From Candidatus Binatia bacterium (GTDB lineage: Bacteria; Desulfobacterota; Binatia; HRBIN30): a stretch of DNA of 64,000 bases. The translations under genes were made by a program, and so were the position numbers. Position 1 is the first letter of the stretch. Each line of letters starts with the position of its first letter. Of this stretch, positions 15,228-24,130 are shown one piece after another. The notes beneath the pieces were generated by a model, which had not been told where the DNA came from, searched no databases, and saw only the letters and a program-made list of their open reading frames with translations. The stretch is taken from the NCBI GenBank assembly GCA_026415395.1, contig JAOAHD010000016.1, positions 248,001 to 312,000 on the forward strand. Direction: 5' to 3'.

Positions 15228-15730
15228 TCCGTGTCCAGGCGGCAATCGGGGCAGGGTTAAAACCCCACCCACCAGAATTTCGCGCAGGTCCCTATTTCCC
15301 CACAGCCGCCGGCGAGTGCATAGAAACTGTAGGCGCAGGCCTCGTGTCTGTCCGTCGGGCAGCGGGAGTATCGGTCATGGAGCAGGCAGCGCCCGCGTGG
15401 AGGCCGGCAACGAGGGCAGCCTCAAGGGCTGCCCCTACGATCGGGTTGGTACAGGCTGCCAAGATGGGAACGCGCGGGGCCGCGGTCGCGACAGCGTCCG
15501 CCAATGCATGCGTTCCCTGATCTGCCACTTCCCACCACTCGCTGCTCGCCGCCGCATCACCGGGCACGCTGCTGCGATGTGGCAGCGTAGGGGCGACGCA
15601 TGCGTCACCCCTACGATCTTGCAGGTGCCGCGTGCCAAGAGGCAACACGCGCGGCACCGCGAACGATCGAGGCATTCCCCCTTTCGCGATTCGCTATTCG
15701 CCGCTCGCCACTCGCTACTGTTGGGCGCCG
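15228..15730. repeat. Intergenic region with palindromic and composite repeats
   Basis: This 500-base region has no supported gene. It holds a 40-base block at 15404-15443 that recurs at 31017-31056 with one mismatch. The block contains an 8-base-pair hairpin (GGGCAGCC...GGCTGCCC). Beyond it the similarity continues in diverged form for another ~70 bases. A 24-base near-perfect palindrome (AGGGGCGACGCA/TGCGTCACCCCT) lies at 15589-15612. Near the right end (15682-15718) is a run of degenerate ATTCGCT-type units. The layout matches the intergenic region at 30781-31157, which suggests a mobile or REP-like repeat family. Confidence 0.75.
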
Positions 15731-16258
15731 TCACATCTTGCCGCGTTGAGCCAGGATGCGGCGCGCTTGCGTGACGATTGTCGCCGACACGTTCTTGCTC
15801 TTGGCGAGAAAGCGCAAGTCGCGTTCGTGCAACGAGCTGACGAAGTGCAAGGCGATGGCCAACGGAGTCTTCGGGTTGGTCACCAGTGCGTGGCGAATTT
15901 GGTAATTGCGCGGCCAGGTTTTGTGCTCGCCGATCTCGCGCAGCACCTCGCTGTCGAGATTGCGGTTGCGGGCAAAGCCCAACACTTCCTCTTCAGTCAG
16001 CCGAGGGTTGCGCAGCACGAAGCGGGCAATCATCCTATTGGTGTCGCGCACCAGCAGCGCCCGTGCTTCGCGGTTGCCGAGCAGTGCGAGCTTGATCTTC
16101 TCCGCCACGCTCATGTTGGCAATGCGCGCGTGCAGGCTGCGGTTCGGCGGCCGCTCGTCTTTCGGCTCCTCCACGAGCTCTGGAGGCACGTGATAGGGAT
16201 CGGTGCCGCGCTGAATTTCCTCGGCAATGCGCTGCAATTCTTCTGGATTGGTCGTCAT
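15731..16258 (-). CDS. Helical protein of unknown function downstream of EF-G2
   Basis: The 175-residue protein has no signal peptide or membrane segment. It is predicted to be helical and basic at the C-terminus, with repeated motifs of the kind EAR-LLVRDTNRMIARFVL, PRLTEEEVLGFARN and PKTPLAIALHFVSSL that look like leucine-rich helical repeats. Similar small proteins occur in deltaproteobacterial genomes, but I cannot give a function. Its ATG overlaps the stop of the EF-G-like gene by four bases (ATGA), so it is translationally coupled and is the last gene of the cofactor/EF-G2 operon. A role connected to that GTPase is possible but unproved. Confidence 0.75.
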   Translation of the reverse strand: MTTNPEELQRIAEEIQRGTDPYHVPPELVEEPKDERPPNRSLHARIANMSVAEKIKLALLGNREARALLVRDTNRMIARFVLRNPRLTEEEVLGFARNRNLDSEVLREIGEHKTWPRNYQIRHALVTNPKTPLAIALHFVSSLHERDLRFLAKSKNVSATIVTQARRILAQRGKM

Positions 16259-18345
16259 GCGTGTTGCTTCTGGGCCCGCATGGCCTCGGCTTCCTTGATG
16301 ATTTTCTCGGTCAGGTGAGGCGGCACCTCTTCGTAATGAGAGAAGGCCATGGTGAACGAGCCGCGGCCGCTGGTCATCGAGCGCAAATCCGGCGAGTAAC
16401 GCAGCACTTCCGCAAGCGGCACCAGTGCTTTGATCACCTGGCTCCCGGGCTTCGCATCGACCCCAAGCACCTTGCCGCGTCGCGCGTTGAGGTCGCCGAT
16501 GACGTCACCCATACATTCGTCGGGCACGGTAATTTCCATGGACATGATTGGCTCGAGGAGTACCGGCTTGGCTTGCGCCACGGCGTTTTTGAACCCCAAC
16601 GAAGCCGCGATCTTGAACGCCAGTTCCGACGAATCCACTTCGTGGTATGAGCCGTCGTACAAGGTGACGCGGATATCGGTCATTGGATAATGCGCCAAAA
16701 ACCCCTCGGCCATGGCTTCGCGCACGCCCTTTTCCACGGCTGGAATGTACTGGCGTGGGACCACCCCGCCCACGATTTTGTCGACGAACTCGAAGCCCGC
16801 TCCGCGCGGCAGCGGCTCCACTTCCAGCCAGGTGTCGCCGTATTGCCCTCGCCCCCCGGTTTGCTTCTTGAGCTTGCCCTGCGCTTTGGCGCGACCCTTG
16901 ATGGTTTCCTTGTACGGCACTTTGGGCGCTTTGAGCTCCACCTCGGCGCCGTACTTCCGCTTCAAGCGCTCGATCACCACCTCGAGATGCAACTGGTCCA
17001 CACCCGACAAAATCAGCTCGCGGGTTTGTGGATCGCGATGGAGTTCCAGGGACGGATCCTCTTCGATCATCTTTTGTAAGGCTTGCGTGGCCTTTTCTTC
17101 GTCGCCCTTGCTCTTTGGCTCGATAGCGAACGAAATTGCCGGCGGAGGCAAGGTGTCTCGCGGATACACAATCGGCGCCTTCTCGTCCGCCAACGTGTCG
17201 CCGGTAAACGTCTCCTTGAGCTTGGCCACTGCAACAATGTCGCCGGGCACAGCCACTCCCACACCGGTTTGCTTCTTCCCAGTTAGTTTCAACAAGTGGC
17301 CAATCCGCTCCCGCACATCCCGGCTCGTGTTCAGCACGGCAGTATCGGGACCCAACTTGCCCGAGATCACTCGCAGCATCGACAGGCGACCCGCAAAGGG
17401 GTCGACCACTGTCTTGAACACGATAGCCGAAAACGGCTCGTTCACGTCCGGCAAGCGCTCGATCTCCACACCGAGTTTAGGATCCTTGCCAACCTGTTTT
17501 CCTTGCTCGATGGCGGATCCGAGGTAGCGGACCATCGCTTCCAACAATGCTTGCGCACCGATGCCCTTGACTCCGGAGCCACAAAGCACGGGCACAAAGC
17601 GGCGCGCCAATGTGCCCAACTTCAAGGCCTGAGCCAATTCTTCGTCCGTGAGTGTGCCGTTTTCCAAGTAACGCTCGGTAAATTCGTCGCTTGCGTCGGC
17701 CGCAAGTTCGATCAGCAGCTCGCGCGCCTTGTTTGCCTCGGAAGCGAGTTCCGCGGGAATTGGCTCCTCGCGCACAGCATTGTCCCCGCCTTGCACGAGC
17801 GCCTTCATGCTCAAGAGGTCCACCACTCCGCGAAACGACTCCGCGCTGCCCAAGGGCAACTGTACAGGCACAGGTTTCGCCCCGAGGATTTTTTTCATGT
17901 CCTCGACGGCAGCCTGAAAGTCGGCGTTTTCCCGGTCCATGCGCGTCACAAAGGCCACCACCGGCAACCCTAGCTCTTGTGCGCGAGCCCACACTTTTTC
18001 CGCCTCCACGCGCAGCTCGCCGGCAGCCGGCGCGAGCACGAGGATCGCGCCCGTACAAGCACGCATGGACAGGAGCGTGTCCGCCAGGAAATTGGAGTAA
18101 CCAGGCATGTCCAACAGGTGGATGGAATGTTTCTTCCACCCGAAGTGATACACCGCCGTGCTCAAGGAAATTTTGCGTCGGATTTCTTCGGGCTCGAAGT
18201 CAAAATTCGAGGTGCCATCGTCGACCCGGCCCAGTCGGTTGACGACTTCAGCCGCAAACAGCAACGCATCGGCCACCGAAGTCTTACCCACACCGCCTTG
18301 TCCAATCACGCCAATGCTGCGCACCAAGCTGACATCTTCTGCCAT
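16255..18345 (-). CDS. Elongation factor G-like GTPase (EF-G2 type)
   Basis: The 696-residue protein has the full EF-G domain order: G domain, domain II, then domains III-V from about residue 400. The P-loop is GQGGVGKTS (residues 15-23), not the GHxDxGKT of canonical EF-G. The G3 motif is DMPGY rather than DxPGH, and G4 is TRMD rather than NKxD. These features place it with the second EF-G family found in Thermus and mycobacteria (EF-G-2/FusA2), whose members bind the ribosome but whose cellular role is unsettled. The replacement of the G3 histidine, catalytic in normal EF-G, is notable. It lies six bases after coaX' and overlaps the downstream unknown gene by four bases. The canonical fusA must be elsewhere. 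Confidence 0.88.
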   Translation of the reverse strand: MAEDVSLVRSIGVIGQGGVGKTSVADALLFAAEVVNRLGRVDDGTSNFDFEPEEIRRKISLSTAVYHFGWKKHSIHLLDMPGYSNFLADTLLSMRACTGAILVLAPAAGELRVEAEKVWARAQELGLPVVAFVTRMDRENADFQAAVEDMKKILGAKPVPVQLPLGSAESFRGVVDLLSMKALVQGGDNAVREEPIPAELASEANKARELLIELAADASDEFTERYLENGTLTDEELAQALKLGTLARRFVPVLCGSGVKGIGAQALLEAMVRYLGSAIEQGKQVGKDPKLGVEIERLPDVNEPFSAIVFKTVVDPFAGRLSMLRVISGKLGPDTAVLNTSRDVRERIGHLLKLTGKKQTGVGVAVPGDIVAVAKLKETFTGDTLADEKAPIVYPRDTLPPPAISFAIEPKSKGDEEKATQALQKMIEEDPSLELHRDPQTRELILSGVDQLHLEVVIERLKRKYGAEVELKAPKVPYKETIKGRAKAQGKLKKQTGGRGQYGDTWLEVEPLPRGAGFEFVDKIVGGVVPRQYIPAVEKGVREAMAEGFLAHYPMTDIRVTLYDGSYHEVDSSELAFKIAASLGFKNAVAQAKPVLLEPIMSMEITVPDECMGDVIGDLNARRGKVLGVDAKPGSQVIKALVPLAEVLRYSPDLRSMTSGRGSFTMAFSHYEEVPPHLTEKIIKEAEAMRAQKQHA

Positions 18346-18351
18346 GGCCGT

Positions 18352-19131
18352 TCATCCTTTCTCTTTGTTGCGTTCGTACAGCAGGCGAAGCCCCTGCAAG
18401 GTTAAAAACGGGTCCACCTCGTCGATGGTCTCTGACTCGGGAGCAATGAGTTCCGCATAGGTTCCCGTCGCCAACACATGGGCCTTTTCGCGCGTTTCTT
18501 CCTGCATGCGTTCCACGATGCCATCGACGAGCGCCACATAGCCGTACACCAGCCCCGATTGGATGGCGTGGACCGTGTTGCGGCCAATGACCTGTTTGGG
18601 CCGGCGCAATTCCACGCGAAACAGCCGGGCGGTGCGTTCGAACAAGGCGTCGCTCGCGATCCCCAAGCCCGGCGCAATCACACCGCCAACATACTCGCCG
18701 CGTGCCGAAATGAAATCGAAAATGGTCGCGGTGCTGAGATCGACGACGATGGTCGTTCGCTGCGTGCGGGCGTACGCGGCAATGGCGTTCACGATGCGGT
18801 CGGCCCCCACTTCTTGCGGCTTGTCGTAAAGAATGGGCATGCCCGTGCGGACCCCAGGTCCGACCATCAGCGGCTCGCACCCTAACACGTCGCGGGCCAG
18901 CGACTCCATGATCGGAAGCATCGCTGGCACCGACGAGGCCACCGCCACCGCGCCGATCGGCGGGCGTCCGGCGCGCTCGAGCAAGCTGCGGAGGAGCACC
19001 GCATACTCATCGGCAGTCCGGCCCGCATCGGTTTGTAGGAACCAATGATGACGCAACCGCTCCCCCTCGAACACCCCGAGAGCAGTTTGCGTGTTGCTGA
19101 CATCGATAGCCAGGAACCAGCGATGGCTCAT
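18352..19131 (-). CDS. Diverged type III pantothenate kinase paralogue
   Basis: The 259-residue protein is clearly of the CoaX family (ASKHA fold, first step of CoA synthesis) and aligns end to end with its upstream neighbour. Three phosphate-contact motifs differ from the family consensus. DxGNT is DVSNT (Ser12), DxGTATT is DLSTATI (Ser133), and ATGG is ATGT (Thr224). The catalytic-region aspartate in GADR (Asp111) and the segment VIAPGLGIASDALF are kept. Loss of the glycines that line the nucleotide phosphates suggests weak, altered or absent kinase activity. It could be a regulatory partner of the intact copy, since CoaX enzymes are dimers. It overlaps the upstream coaX by four bases (ATGA) and precedes the EF-G2 gene by six bases. 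Confidence 0.85.
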   Translation of the reverse strand: MSHRWFLAIDVSNTQTALGVFEGERLRHHWFLQTDAGRTADEYAVLLRSLLERAGRPPIGAVAVASSVPAMLPIMESLARDVLGCEPLMVGPGVRTGMPILYDKPQEVGADRIVNAIAAYARTQRTTIVVDLSTATIFDFISARGEYVGGVIAPGLGIASDALFERTARLFRVELRRPKQVIGRNTVHAIQSGLVYGYVALVDGIVERMQEETREKAHVLATGTYAELIAPESETIDEVDPFLTLQGLRLLYERNKEKG

Positions 19132-19940
19132 GATGCGGCCGATCTTGTGTTTTTTTCTTTTCGCTCAGCGAAGATCAAGCGGATCCCGTCGAGGGTCAAC
19201 GTGTCTACGATGCGGTCGACAGCCCGGCACAAGGGCACCACCAGCGGCGCAAATCCGCCTGTGGCGATGGCCGGCGCTTGCACACCGGTTTCGCGCCGGA
19301 TGCGGTGGACCATGCCATCAACCAGCGCAGCATGGCCATAGAGCAAGCCGACCTGCAACGCGTGCACCGTATTGCGCCCGAGGATCTGCTGCGGTGCGAC
19401 CAACGGCACGCGGTACAAACGCGCCGCACGGGCAAACAACGCGTCGCTGGCAATCCCGAGACCCGGAGCAATTGCTCCACCCCAGTACACACCGCGTTCG
19501 TCGACAAACTCGAACTTGGTTGCCGTGCCGCAATCCACGACGATGGCTGCTCCACCCGTGAGCGCATGCGCTGCCATGGCGTTCGCCAGGCGGTCGGTGC
19601 CAAGTTGACGAGGATCATCGTAACGCACCCGCTCCCGGCCAACGTCATCTGCGCCCAGCACCGCCGCCTTTACTTGCAAGTAGTCGCGCGCCCACCGCAC
19701 TAAAGTGGCGGTGACCGGTGGGACGACAGAAGAAATGGCCACGGCTTCCAACCCACCGGCGAGCACTCCTTGCAAAAGGGTTTCGAGGTAAACGGCGTAT
19801 TCGTCGGCCGTGGCACGGGGGTTGGTTTTGACCCGCCACTGCCGGACCCAGGCGCCGCCCTCGAATAGCCCGAGGACGACGTGGGTGTTGCCAACATCAA
19901 CGCACAGAAGAGGCCGATTCCCGCAGATAGACATCGCCAC
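19128..19940 (-). CDS. coaX: Type III pantothenate kinase CoaX
   Basis: This enzyme phosphorylates pantothenate, committing it to CoA synthesis. Family motifs are intact: DVGNT at residues 15-19, GTDR near 114-117, DCGTAT at 136-141, and ATGG at 226-229. Length is 270 residues from the GTG at 19940, or 268 from the ATG at 19934; homology starts at LLCVDVGNT, so the first ~10 residues are uncertain. The start overlaps the end of birA by about 40 bases, and the stop overlaps the next paralogue by four bases. The order nadC-birA-coaX groups NAD, biotin-ligase and CoA genes, an association seen in several bacteria. Confidence 0.92.
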   Translation of the reverse strand: MAMSICGNRPLLCVDVGNTHVVLGLFEGGAWVRQWRVKTNPRATADEYAVYLETLLQGVLAGGLEAVAISSVVPPVTATLVRWARDYLQVKAAVLGADDVGRERVRYDDPRQLGTDRLANAMAAHALTGGAAIVVDCGTATKFEFVDERGVYWGGAIAPGLGIASDALFARAARLYRVPLVAPQQILGRNTVHALQVGLLYGHAALVDGMVHRIRRETGVQAPAIATGGFAPLVVPLCRAVDRIVDTLTLDGIRLIFAERKEKNTRSAAS

Positions 19941-20721
19941 TGATGATCTCGACTTCGCCGCCGTCCATCCGCTCGACGCGCAAGGCGCCGCCCTCGTCGA
20001 GCCCTAAAACCGTGCCCGCAAATCGCGTGCTGCCGGTGTCGACTTCGACCCGTTTCCCGATCGTGCCGCACACCTGCTCCCAGCGCTGCCGGATTGGCGC
20101 AAAGCCCTCGGCTGTGAAGCGCTCGTACTCCGCTCCCAAGCCAGCGAGCAGACCGGCAATGAACTCCTCGCGATCGATCGTCCGGCCACATTCGATGCGA
20201 AGGCTTGTCGCCAGCCCACGGAGTTCTTCGGGGAAATCTGCCACCAGCGCATTGATGTTCACCCCGATGCCCACAATCACGAAATCGAGCGCCGTCTCGC
20301 TTGCGGCGCTCATCTCCGCCAGGACTCCGCACAGCTTCCGTCCGCGCACGAGGACATCGTTCGGCCACTTGAGCTCTGCTTCCGGCAAGAGTGCGCGAAT
20401 GGCCTGTAACGCGGCCAGTCCGGCAACGATGCCGAGTTGCGGGGCGCGTTCGGGTGGGATTGCCGGGCGCAGCACCACCGACACGTACGCATTCAGGTTC
20501 GGCGGCGAACTCCAGCTTCGCCCCCGGCGCCCCCGTCCGCGCGTTTGCGCATCGGCAACCACCGTGGTGCCCTCCGGAGCGCCTTCGCGGGCCAGCGTTG
20601 CCGCATCGTCGTTGGTGGACTCGGTCACTGCACGGTAATGCAACGGCAGCCCCAAACGCGCTCCTTGTAGAAGCGCCTCCAGGCGAACAATGTCGAGCGG
20701 CGTCGCAACCACAGTTGTCAT
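19897..20721 (-). CDS. birA: Biotin--protein ligase BirA (catalytic form without HTH domain)
   Basis: The enzyme activates biotin with ATP and attaches it to the biotin carboxyl carrier protein. The 274-residue product has the catalytic core with STNDDAATL, the biotinyl-AMP loop around TRGRGRRGRSW, KWPNDVLV, and the C-terminal SH3-like domain ending GDVYLRE. There is no N-terminal helix-turn-helix, so it should not act as a biotin-operon repressor. The ATG at 20721 overlaps the nadC stop by four bases, which makes the long upstream extension of the frame (to 20970) implausible. Confidence 0.93.
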   Translation of the reverse strand: MTTVVATPLDIVRLEALLQGARLGLPLHYRAVTESTNDDAATLAREGAPEGTTVVADAQTRGRGRRGRSWSSPPNLNAYVSVVLRPAIPPERAPQLGIVAGLAALQAIRALLPEAELKWPNDVLVRGRKLCGVLAEMSAASETALDFVIVGIGVNINALVADFPEELRGLATSLRIECGRTIDREEFIAGLLAGLGAEYERFTAEGFAPIRQRWEQVCGTIGKRVEVDTGSTRFAGTVLGLDEGGALRVERMDGGEVEIISGDVYLRESASSVR

Positions 20722-21557
20722 CGCTGCAAAATCATGTGGAGATCTAAGGCTGGGGCCGAGTGGGTGAGGGCACCCACGGAAATTAAATCTACCCCCGTTT
20801 CTGCAATCGCCCGCACCGTTTCCAAATTCACCCCGCCCGAGGCCTCGGTAAGCGCCCGCCCCTGGATGCGCTCCACTGCACGACGAAGCCCGGCGGGGTC
20901 CATATTGTCCAGCAAAATCGCTTCGGCCCCGGCTGTCAGTGCTTCGTCTACCTCCTCCAGCGTGCGGCACTCGACTTCCACCCGTAGGGTGTGCGGGCCG
21001 TGCCGGCGCGCGGCTTCCACAGCGGCGCGCACCCCTCCCGCAGCACTGATGTGGTTGTTCTTGATCAAAATGCCATCGCTCAAGCCGAATCGGTGGTTGT
21101 GCCCGCCGCCGACCCGCACCGCGTACTTCTGCAGCAGGCGCAAACCGGGTAGGGTTTTGCGCGTATCCACAATGCGCGCCCGAGTGCCAGCAACTGCGTC
21201 CACATACCGCCGGGTCAGCGTCGCCACGCCACTCAGGTGCTGGAGCACGTTGAGCGTCACTCGTTCGATCGCCAGTAACTCGCGCGCCGACCCATGCAGC
21301 ACGGCGACCACCCGCCCAGGCTCTAGCCGTGCACCATCGACGATGACGAGCTCGGCACGAACGGTGCCGACCAGCTCGGCCGCAACGGCGACTGCCTCGA
21401 CGCCGGCCAACACGCCGTGGGCTTTCGCGCGAATCTCCGCCCGGGCGCTGCGCCCAGGCGGGATCGTGACTGCCGATGTGATATCACCGCTGCCCCAGTC
21501 GTCGGCCAACTCCCGCTGCATCAAGTCTCGAAGCTGCCAGCGCTCGGCAAGGTTCAT
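20718..21557 (-). CDS. nadC: Nicotinate-nucleotide pyrophosphorylase (quinolinate phosphoribosyltransferase) NadC
   Basis: NadC converts quinolinate and PRPP to nicotinate mononucleotide in de novo NAD synthesis. The 279-residue protein shows the family features DTRKTLPGLR, VRVGGGHNHRFGLSDGILIKNNH (residues split by the usual His/Arg/Lys substrate contacts), VEVECRTLEE, LLDNM and EASGGVN, and ends in the (beta/alpha) barrel motif DLISVGALTHS. The ATG at 21557 has AGGATGG upstream. It is the first gene of the overlapping cofactor operon. nadA and nadB are not in the window. Confidence 0.95.
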   Translation of the reverse strand: MNLAERWQLRDLMQRELADDWGSGDITSAVTIPPGRSARAEIRAKAHGVLAGVEAVAVAAELVGTVRAELVIVDGARLEPGRVVAVLHGSARELLAIERVTLNVLQHLSGVATLTRRYVDAVAGTRARIVDTRKTLPGLRLLQKYAVRVGGGHNHRFGLSDGILIKNNHISAAGGVRAAVEAARRHGPHTLRVEVECRTLEEVDEALTAGAEAILLDNMDPAGLRRAVERIQGRALTEASGGVNLETVRAIAETGVDLISVGALTHSAPALDLHMILQR

Positions 21558-21683
21558 ACGTCCATCCTGGCTTACGCTCTTTGCCAAGTTTCGGCCCTCT
21601 TGCAAACTACCTAGCGCTTGCCCCCGCTCGAATGGCCGCCGGAAATGACTGAGTCGGAGGCAATCTCGGCGAATGGCGGATGG

Positions 21684-21709
21684 CAGGGGCGACGTCTGCC
21701 TCGCCCCTG
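21684..21709. repeat. Palindromic repeat between nadC and the esterase gene
   Basis: The 280-base intergenic region 21558-21837 contains a 9-base-pair inverted repeat (CAGGGGCGA...TCGCCCCTG) with an 8-base centre, followed at 21760-21800 by the related sequence GTAGGGGCGATCGG. Both belong to the same palindrome family as at 15589, 25351 and 30951. No gene is supported in this interval. Confidence 0.65.
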
Positions 21710-21837
21710 CTGCGGTTACGGGACGAGGCCAGCGCTCCGACGGAATCACCCGATCGAGACGCAACGCGTAGGGGCGATCGGCGGTCGCCCGCACGTTTTC
21801 ATCGGAGGGACATATCAAACCAACCGAACCTGGGGAC

Positions 21838-22785
21838 TCACGGCGTGGGCACGCAGCCAGCGCAAGCCGGCGCTTTCATGCCTCGGTCGCGATCGGCGCC
21901 GCGGTGCTGCTCGAAAAAGCGCCAAATACGCTCGCTCGCGCCCGGGGGCCAATGATGGCCGAGCTCCGACTCGCAAAACACCACTGCCCCGCCACTCCTA
22001 CAATGTCGGTAAACAAGGCAGCCGTCGCTGGTCCTATCGGACGCAACGTCACAGCCATTGAGTTCTCGCCAGCGGTCGCGCAGTGCCCGCGCCCGCTCGA
22101 TCGGCACCCGATCGTCTATCGTGCCGTGGTGGATGATCACTGGCAGCGCCCGCGCTGGGGTGCAGGGCACGGGGAGGAGGCCCGCCCCTACCGGAGCGAT
22201 TCCGCTGATCACGTCGGCCATGTGGCAGGCGAGCAAGTGCGCGAGGAAGCCTCCATTGGAAAAGCCGGTGGCGTAAATGCGGTGCCGGTCGATGCAATAA
22301 CGCTCGGCTAGGTGATCGATGAGCGCGCGGACAAAGCGCAAATCACGGTTGTTTTCGCTCGTAAAGATCTGCCACCCGGCGCCTTCCCTGCCCAGCAGTT
22401 GCACGGGCAAGCCTTGCGGGTACGCGGTAACGAAGCCGTTTTCCTCGCCTAGGCGTTTGAACTCGGATACCCGCCACACACCGGCCGCGCTGTGTTGAAA
22501 GCCGTGAAAGTCTAGGAGCAACGGTACGGGTACGCGGCCCAAGGCCGAAGGTGGCACATCGAGAATGTACGTGCGTTTCTGCCCATCGACCTCCAGTTCC
22601 TGCTCTACCCCGCGGGCGGCAGCTTCTTCCCCGGCATCGGTTTTTCCACAACCGGCACTCGGTGCGCGTGCAAACGCGTTTCCGGCAGCGCAGGCAAGCA
22701 AAGCGAAGGCGGCGCACAGTGCTCGGCGCCGTTGCCCAAAGCGCCGCTCGCATCCCTCACCTCCTCCCCCTGCACCACCGTGCAC
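21838..22785 (-). CDS. Secreted LpqC/PHB-depolymerase-like esterase
   Basis: This protein belongs to the alpha/beta-hydrolase group of poly(3-hydroxybutyrate) depolymerase-like and feruloyl esterases (LpqC type). Visible motifs are LLLDFHGFQHSA (oxyanion region), the nucleophile elbow GFSNGG, the acid in GTIDDRVP and the catalytic-type histidine in ELGHHWPPG. Four or more cysteines suggest an exported, disulfide-bonded enzyme. A signal peptide (ALCAAFALLACAAGNAFA) lies at the front. The start is uncertain: I use the GTG at 22785 (about 315 residues). The best ribosome site (GGAGGTGAGGG near 22760) is followed by an ATG in another frame. It is divergent from the GH1 gene. The substrate is probably a plant or polyester ester. 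Confidence 0.75.
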   Translation of the reverse strand: MHGGAGGGGEGCERRFGQRRRALCAAFALLACAAGNAFARAPSAGCGKTDAGEEAAARGVEQELEVDGQKRTYILDVPPSALGRVPVPLLLDFHGFQHSAAGVWRVSEFKRLGEENGFVTAYPQGLPVQLLGREGAGWQIFTSENNRDLRFVRALIDHLAERYCIDRHRIYATGFSNGGFLAHLLACHMADVISGIAPVGAGLLPVPCTPARALPVIIHHGTIDDRVPIERARALRDRWRELNGCDVASDRTSDGCLVYRHCRSGGAVVFCESELGHHWPPGASERIWRFFEQHRGADRDRGMKAPACAGCVPTP

Positions 22786-22855
22786 ATCCCTGCCTAGCTG
22801 GGTTGGTTTCCAGCCTCGCTCTTGACATTGCCGCCGCAGCAAGGAGTTAAGAAGC

Positions 22856-24130
22856 ATGGCACGCATCGAATTTCCTCGAGATTTCGTTTTTGGTTCTGCC
22901 ACTGCCGCCCATCAAGTGGAAGGCAACAACATCCATAACGATTGGTGGGCCCACGAGAATTCGCCGGATACCAACGCGGTAGAGCCTTCCGGGATTGCTT
23001 GCGATCACTACCATCGCTTCCGAGAAGACTTCCAGCTTCTCCGGGAGCTCGGCCATCCGGCTCATCGGCTTTCGCTCGAGTGGAGCCGCATCGAGCCGGC
23101 ACCGGGAGAAATCGACCGTGGCGCCCTCGAACATTACCGGCGGGTGCTCGGGACGTTGCGCGACTACAACATCGAACCGTGGGTGACCATTCACCATTTT
23201 ACCTCGCCGCTCTGGTTCATTGCACGAGGCGGTTTCACTGAGGAGCGCAACCTCGACGCCTTAGTGCGGCACACGGAACTGCTCGCGCGCGAGTACGGCG
23301 ATCTCGTTTCCCATTGGTGCACCATCAACGAGCCGAACGTTGTCGCCGAGATGGGGTACCGCTTCGGATATTTTCCGCCGCGGCTCCTCGATGCCGATTT
23401 GGCTGCGCAGGTGCTCACGAATTTCTTCCGTGCCCATGCCCGCATGGCCGAGGTGCTCCATGCGCACGCGCGCAGCAAGGTGGAGATCGGGATTACTCTG
23501 GCCGTGCAAGCGCACGAGCCGCTGCGTTTGGAAAGCGAGGCCGACCGAGCCTTGGCAGCCCGCCGCGATGCGGAAACTAACGGCGTGATGTTCGAGGCTT
23601 TGCGCACGGGCGTGTTTGCCTATCCCGGGCGTGAGCCAGTCGCCATCCCCGGGTTGCGCGAAGCTTCCACCTTCGTCGGCGTGCAGTACTACTCGCGGGT
23701 GCGCTACGATGGCGAATCCCAGGGGCCGGCGATGCCGGACTTCAACCGCATCCTCAGCCACATGGGCTGGGAAGTGTACCCCGAAGGGTTTGGTCCGCTC
23801 TTGGAGCGCGCCGCGGCCACCGGATTGCCGGTGGTGGTCACCGAAAACGGGCTCGCCCACGACGACGATCGTGTGCGCATCCGCTACATCGCCGACCACC
23901 TGGCGCAAGTCGACCAAGCACGCCGCCGCGGCGCGGATGTGCGCGGGTATTTCTACTGGTCGGCCATGGACAACTTCGAGTGGAACTTCGGCTACGGCCC
24001 GAAGTTCGGACTGATCGAGGTGGACCGGCAAACGTTAGAGCGCAGGCCGCGCCGGAGCGCGTTCTTCTTCCGCGAGGTCATCCAACAGCGCGGCTTCGAC
24101 GAGGACACGGTGGAACGTTGGTGCCGATGA
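22856..24130 (+). CDS. GH1 family beta-glycosidase
   Basis: The 424-residue protein is a retaining glycoside hydrolase of family 1. The acid/base glutamate is Glu159 in TINEPN and the nucleophile is Glu330 in VTENG. The opening PRDFVFGSATAAHQVEG and the closing GYFYWSAMDNFEWNFGYGPKFGL are standard. There is no signal peptide, so it acts in the cytoplasm on imported or endogenous glycosides. AAGGAG precedes the ATG. Its stop overlaps the ATG of the phosphotransferase gene by four bases, which suggests the two enzymes act on the same compound. Confidence 0.93.
   Translation: MARIEFPRDFVFGSATAAHQVEGNNIHNDWWAHENSPDTNAVEPSGIACDHYHRFREDFQLLRELGHPAHRLSLEWSRIEPAPGEIDRGALEHYRRVLGTLRDYNIEPWVTIHHFTSPLWFIARGGFTEERNLDALVRHTELLAREYGDLVSHWCTINEPNVVAEMGYRFGYFPPRLLDADLAAQVLTNFFRAHARMAEVLHAHARSKVEIGITLAVQAHEPLRLESEADRALAARRDAETNGVMFEALRTGVFAYPGREPVAIPGLREASTFVGVQYYSRVRYDGESQGPAMPDFNRILSHMGWEVYPEGFGPLLERAAATGLPVVVTENGLAHDDDRVRIRYIADHLAQVDQARRRGADVRGYFYWSAMDNFEWNFGYGPKFGLIEVDRQTLERRPRRSAFFFREVIQQRGFDEDTVERWCR

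Noticed and set aside
19941-20970. Longer BirA with an N-terminal DNA-binding domain
   Set aside because: The residues upstream of 20721 lie within nadC, are Gly/Arg-rich, and show no helix-turn-helix.
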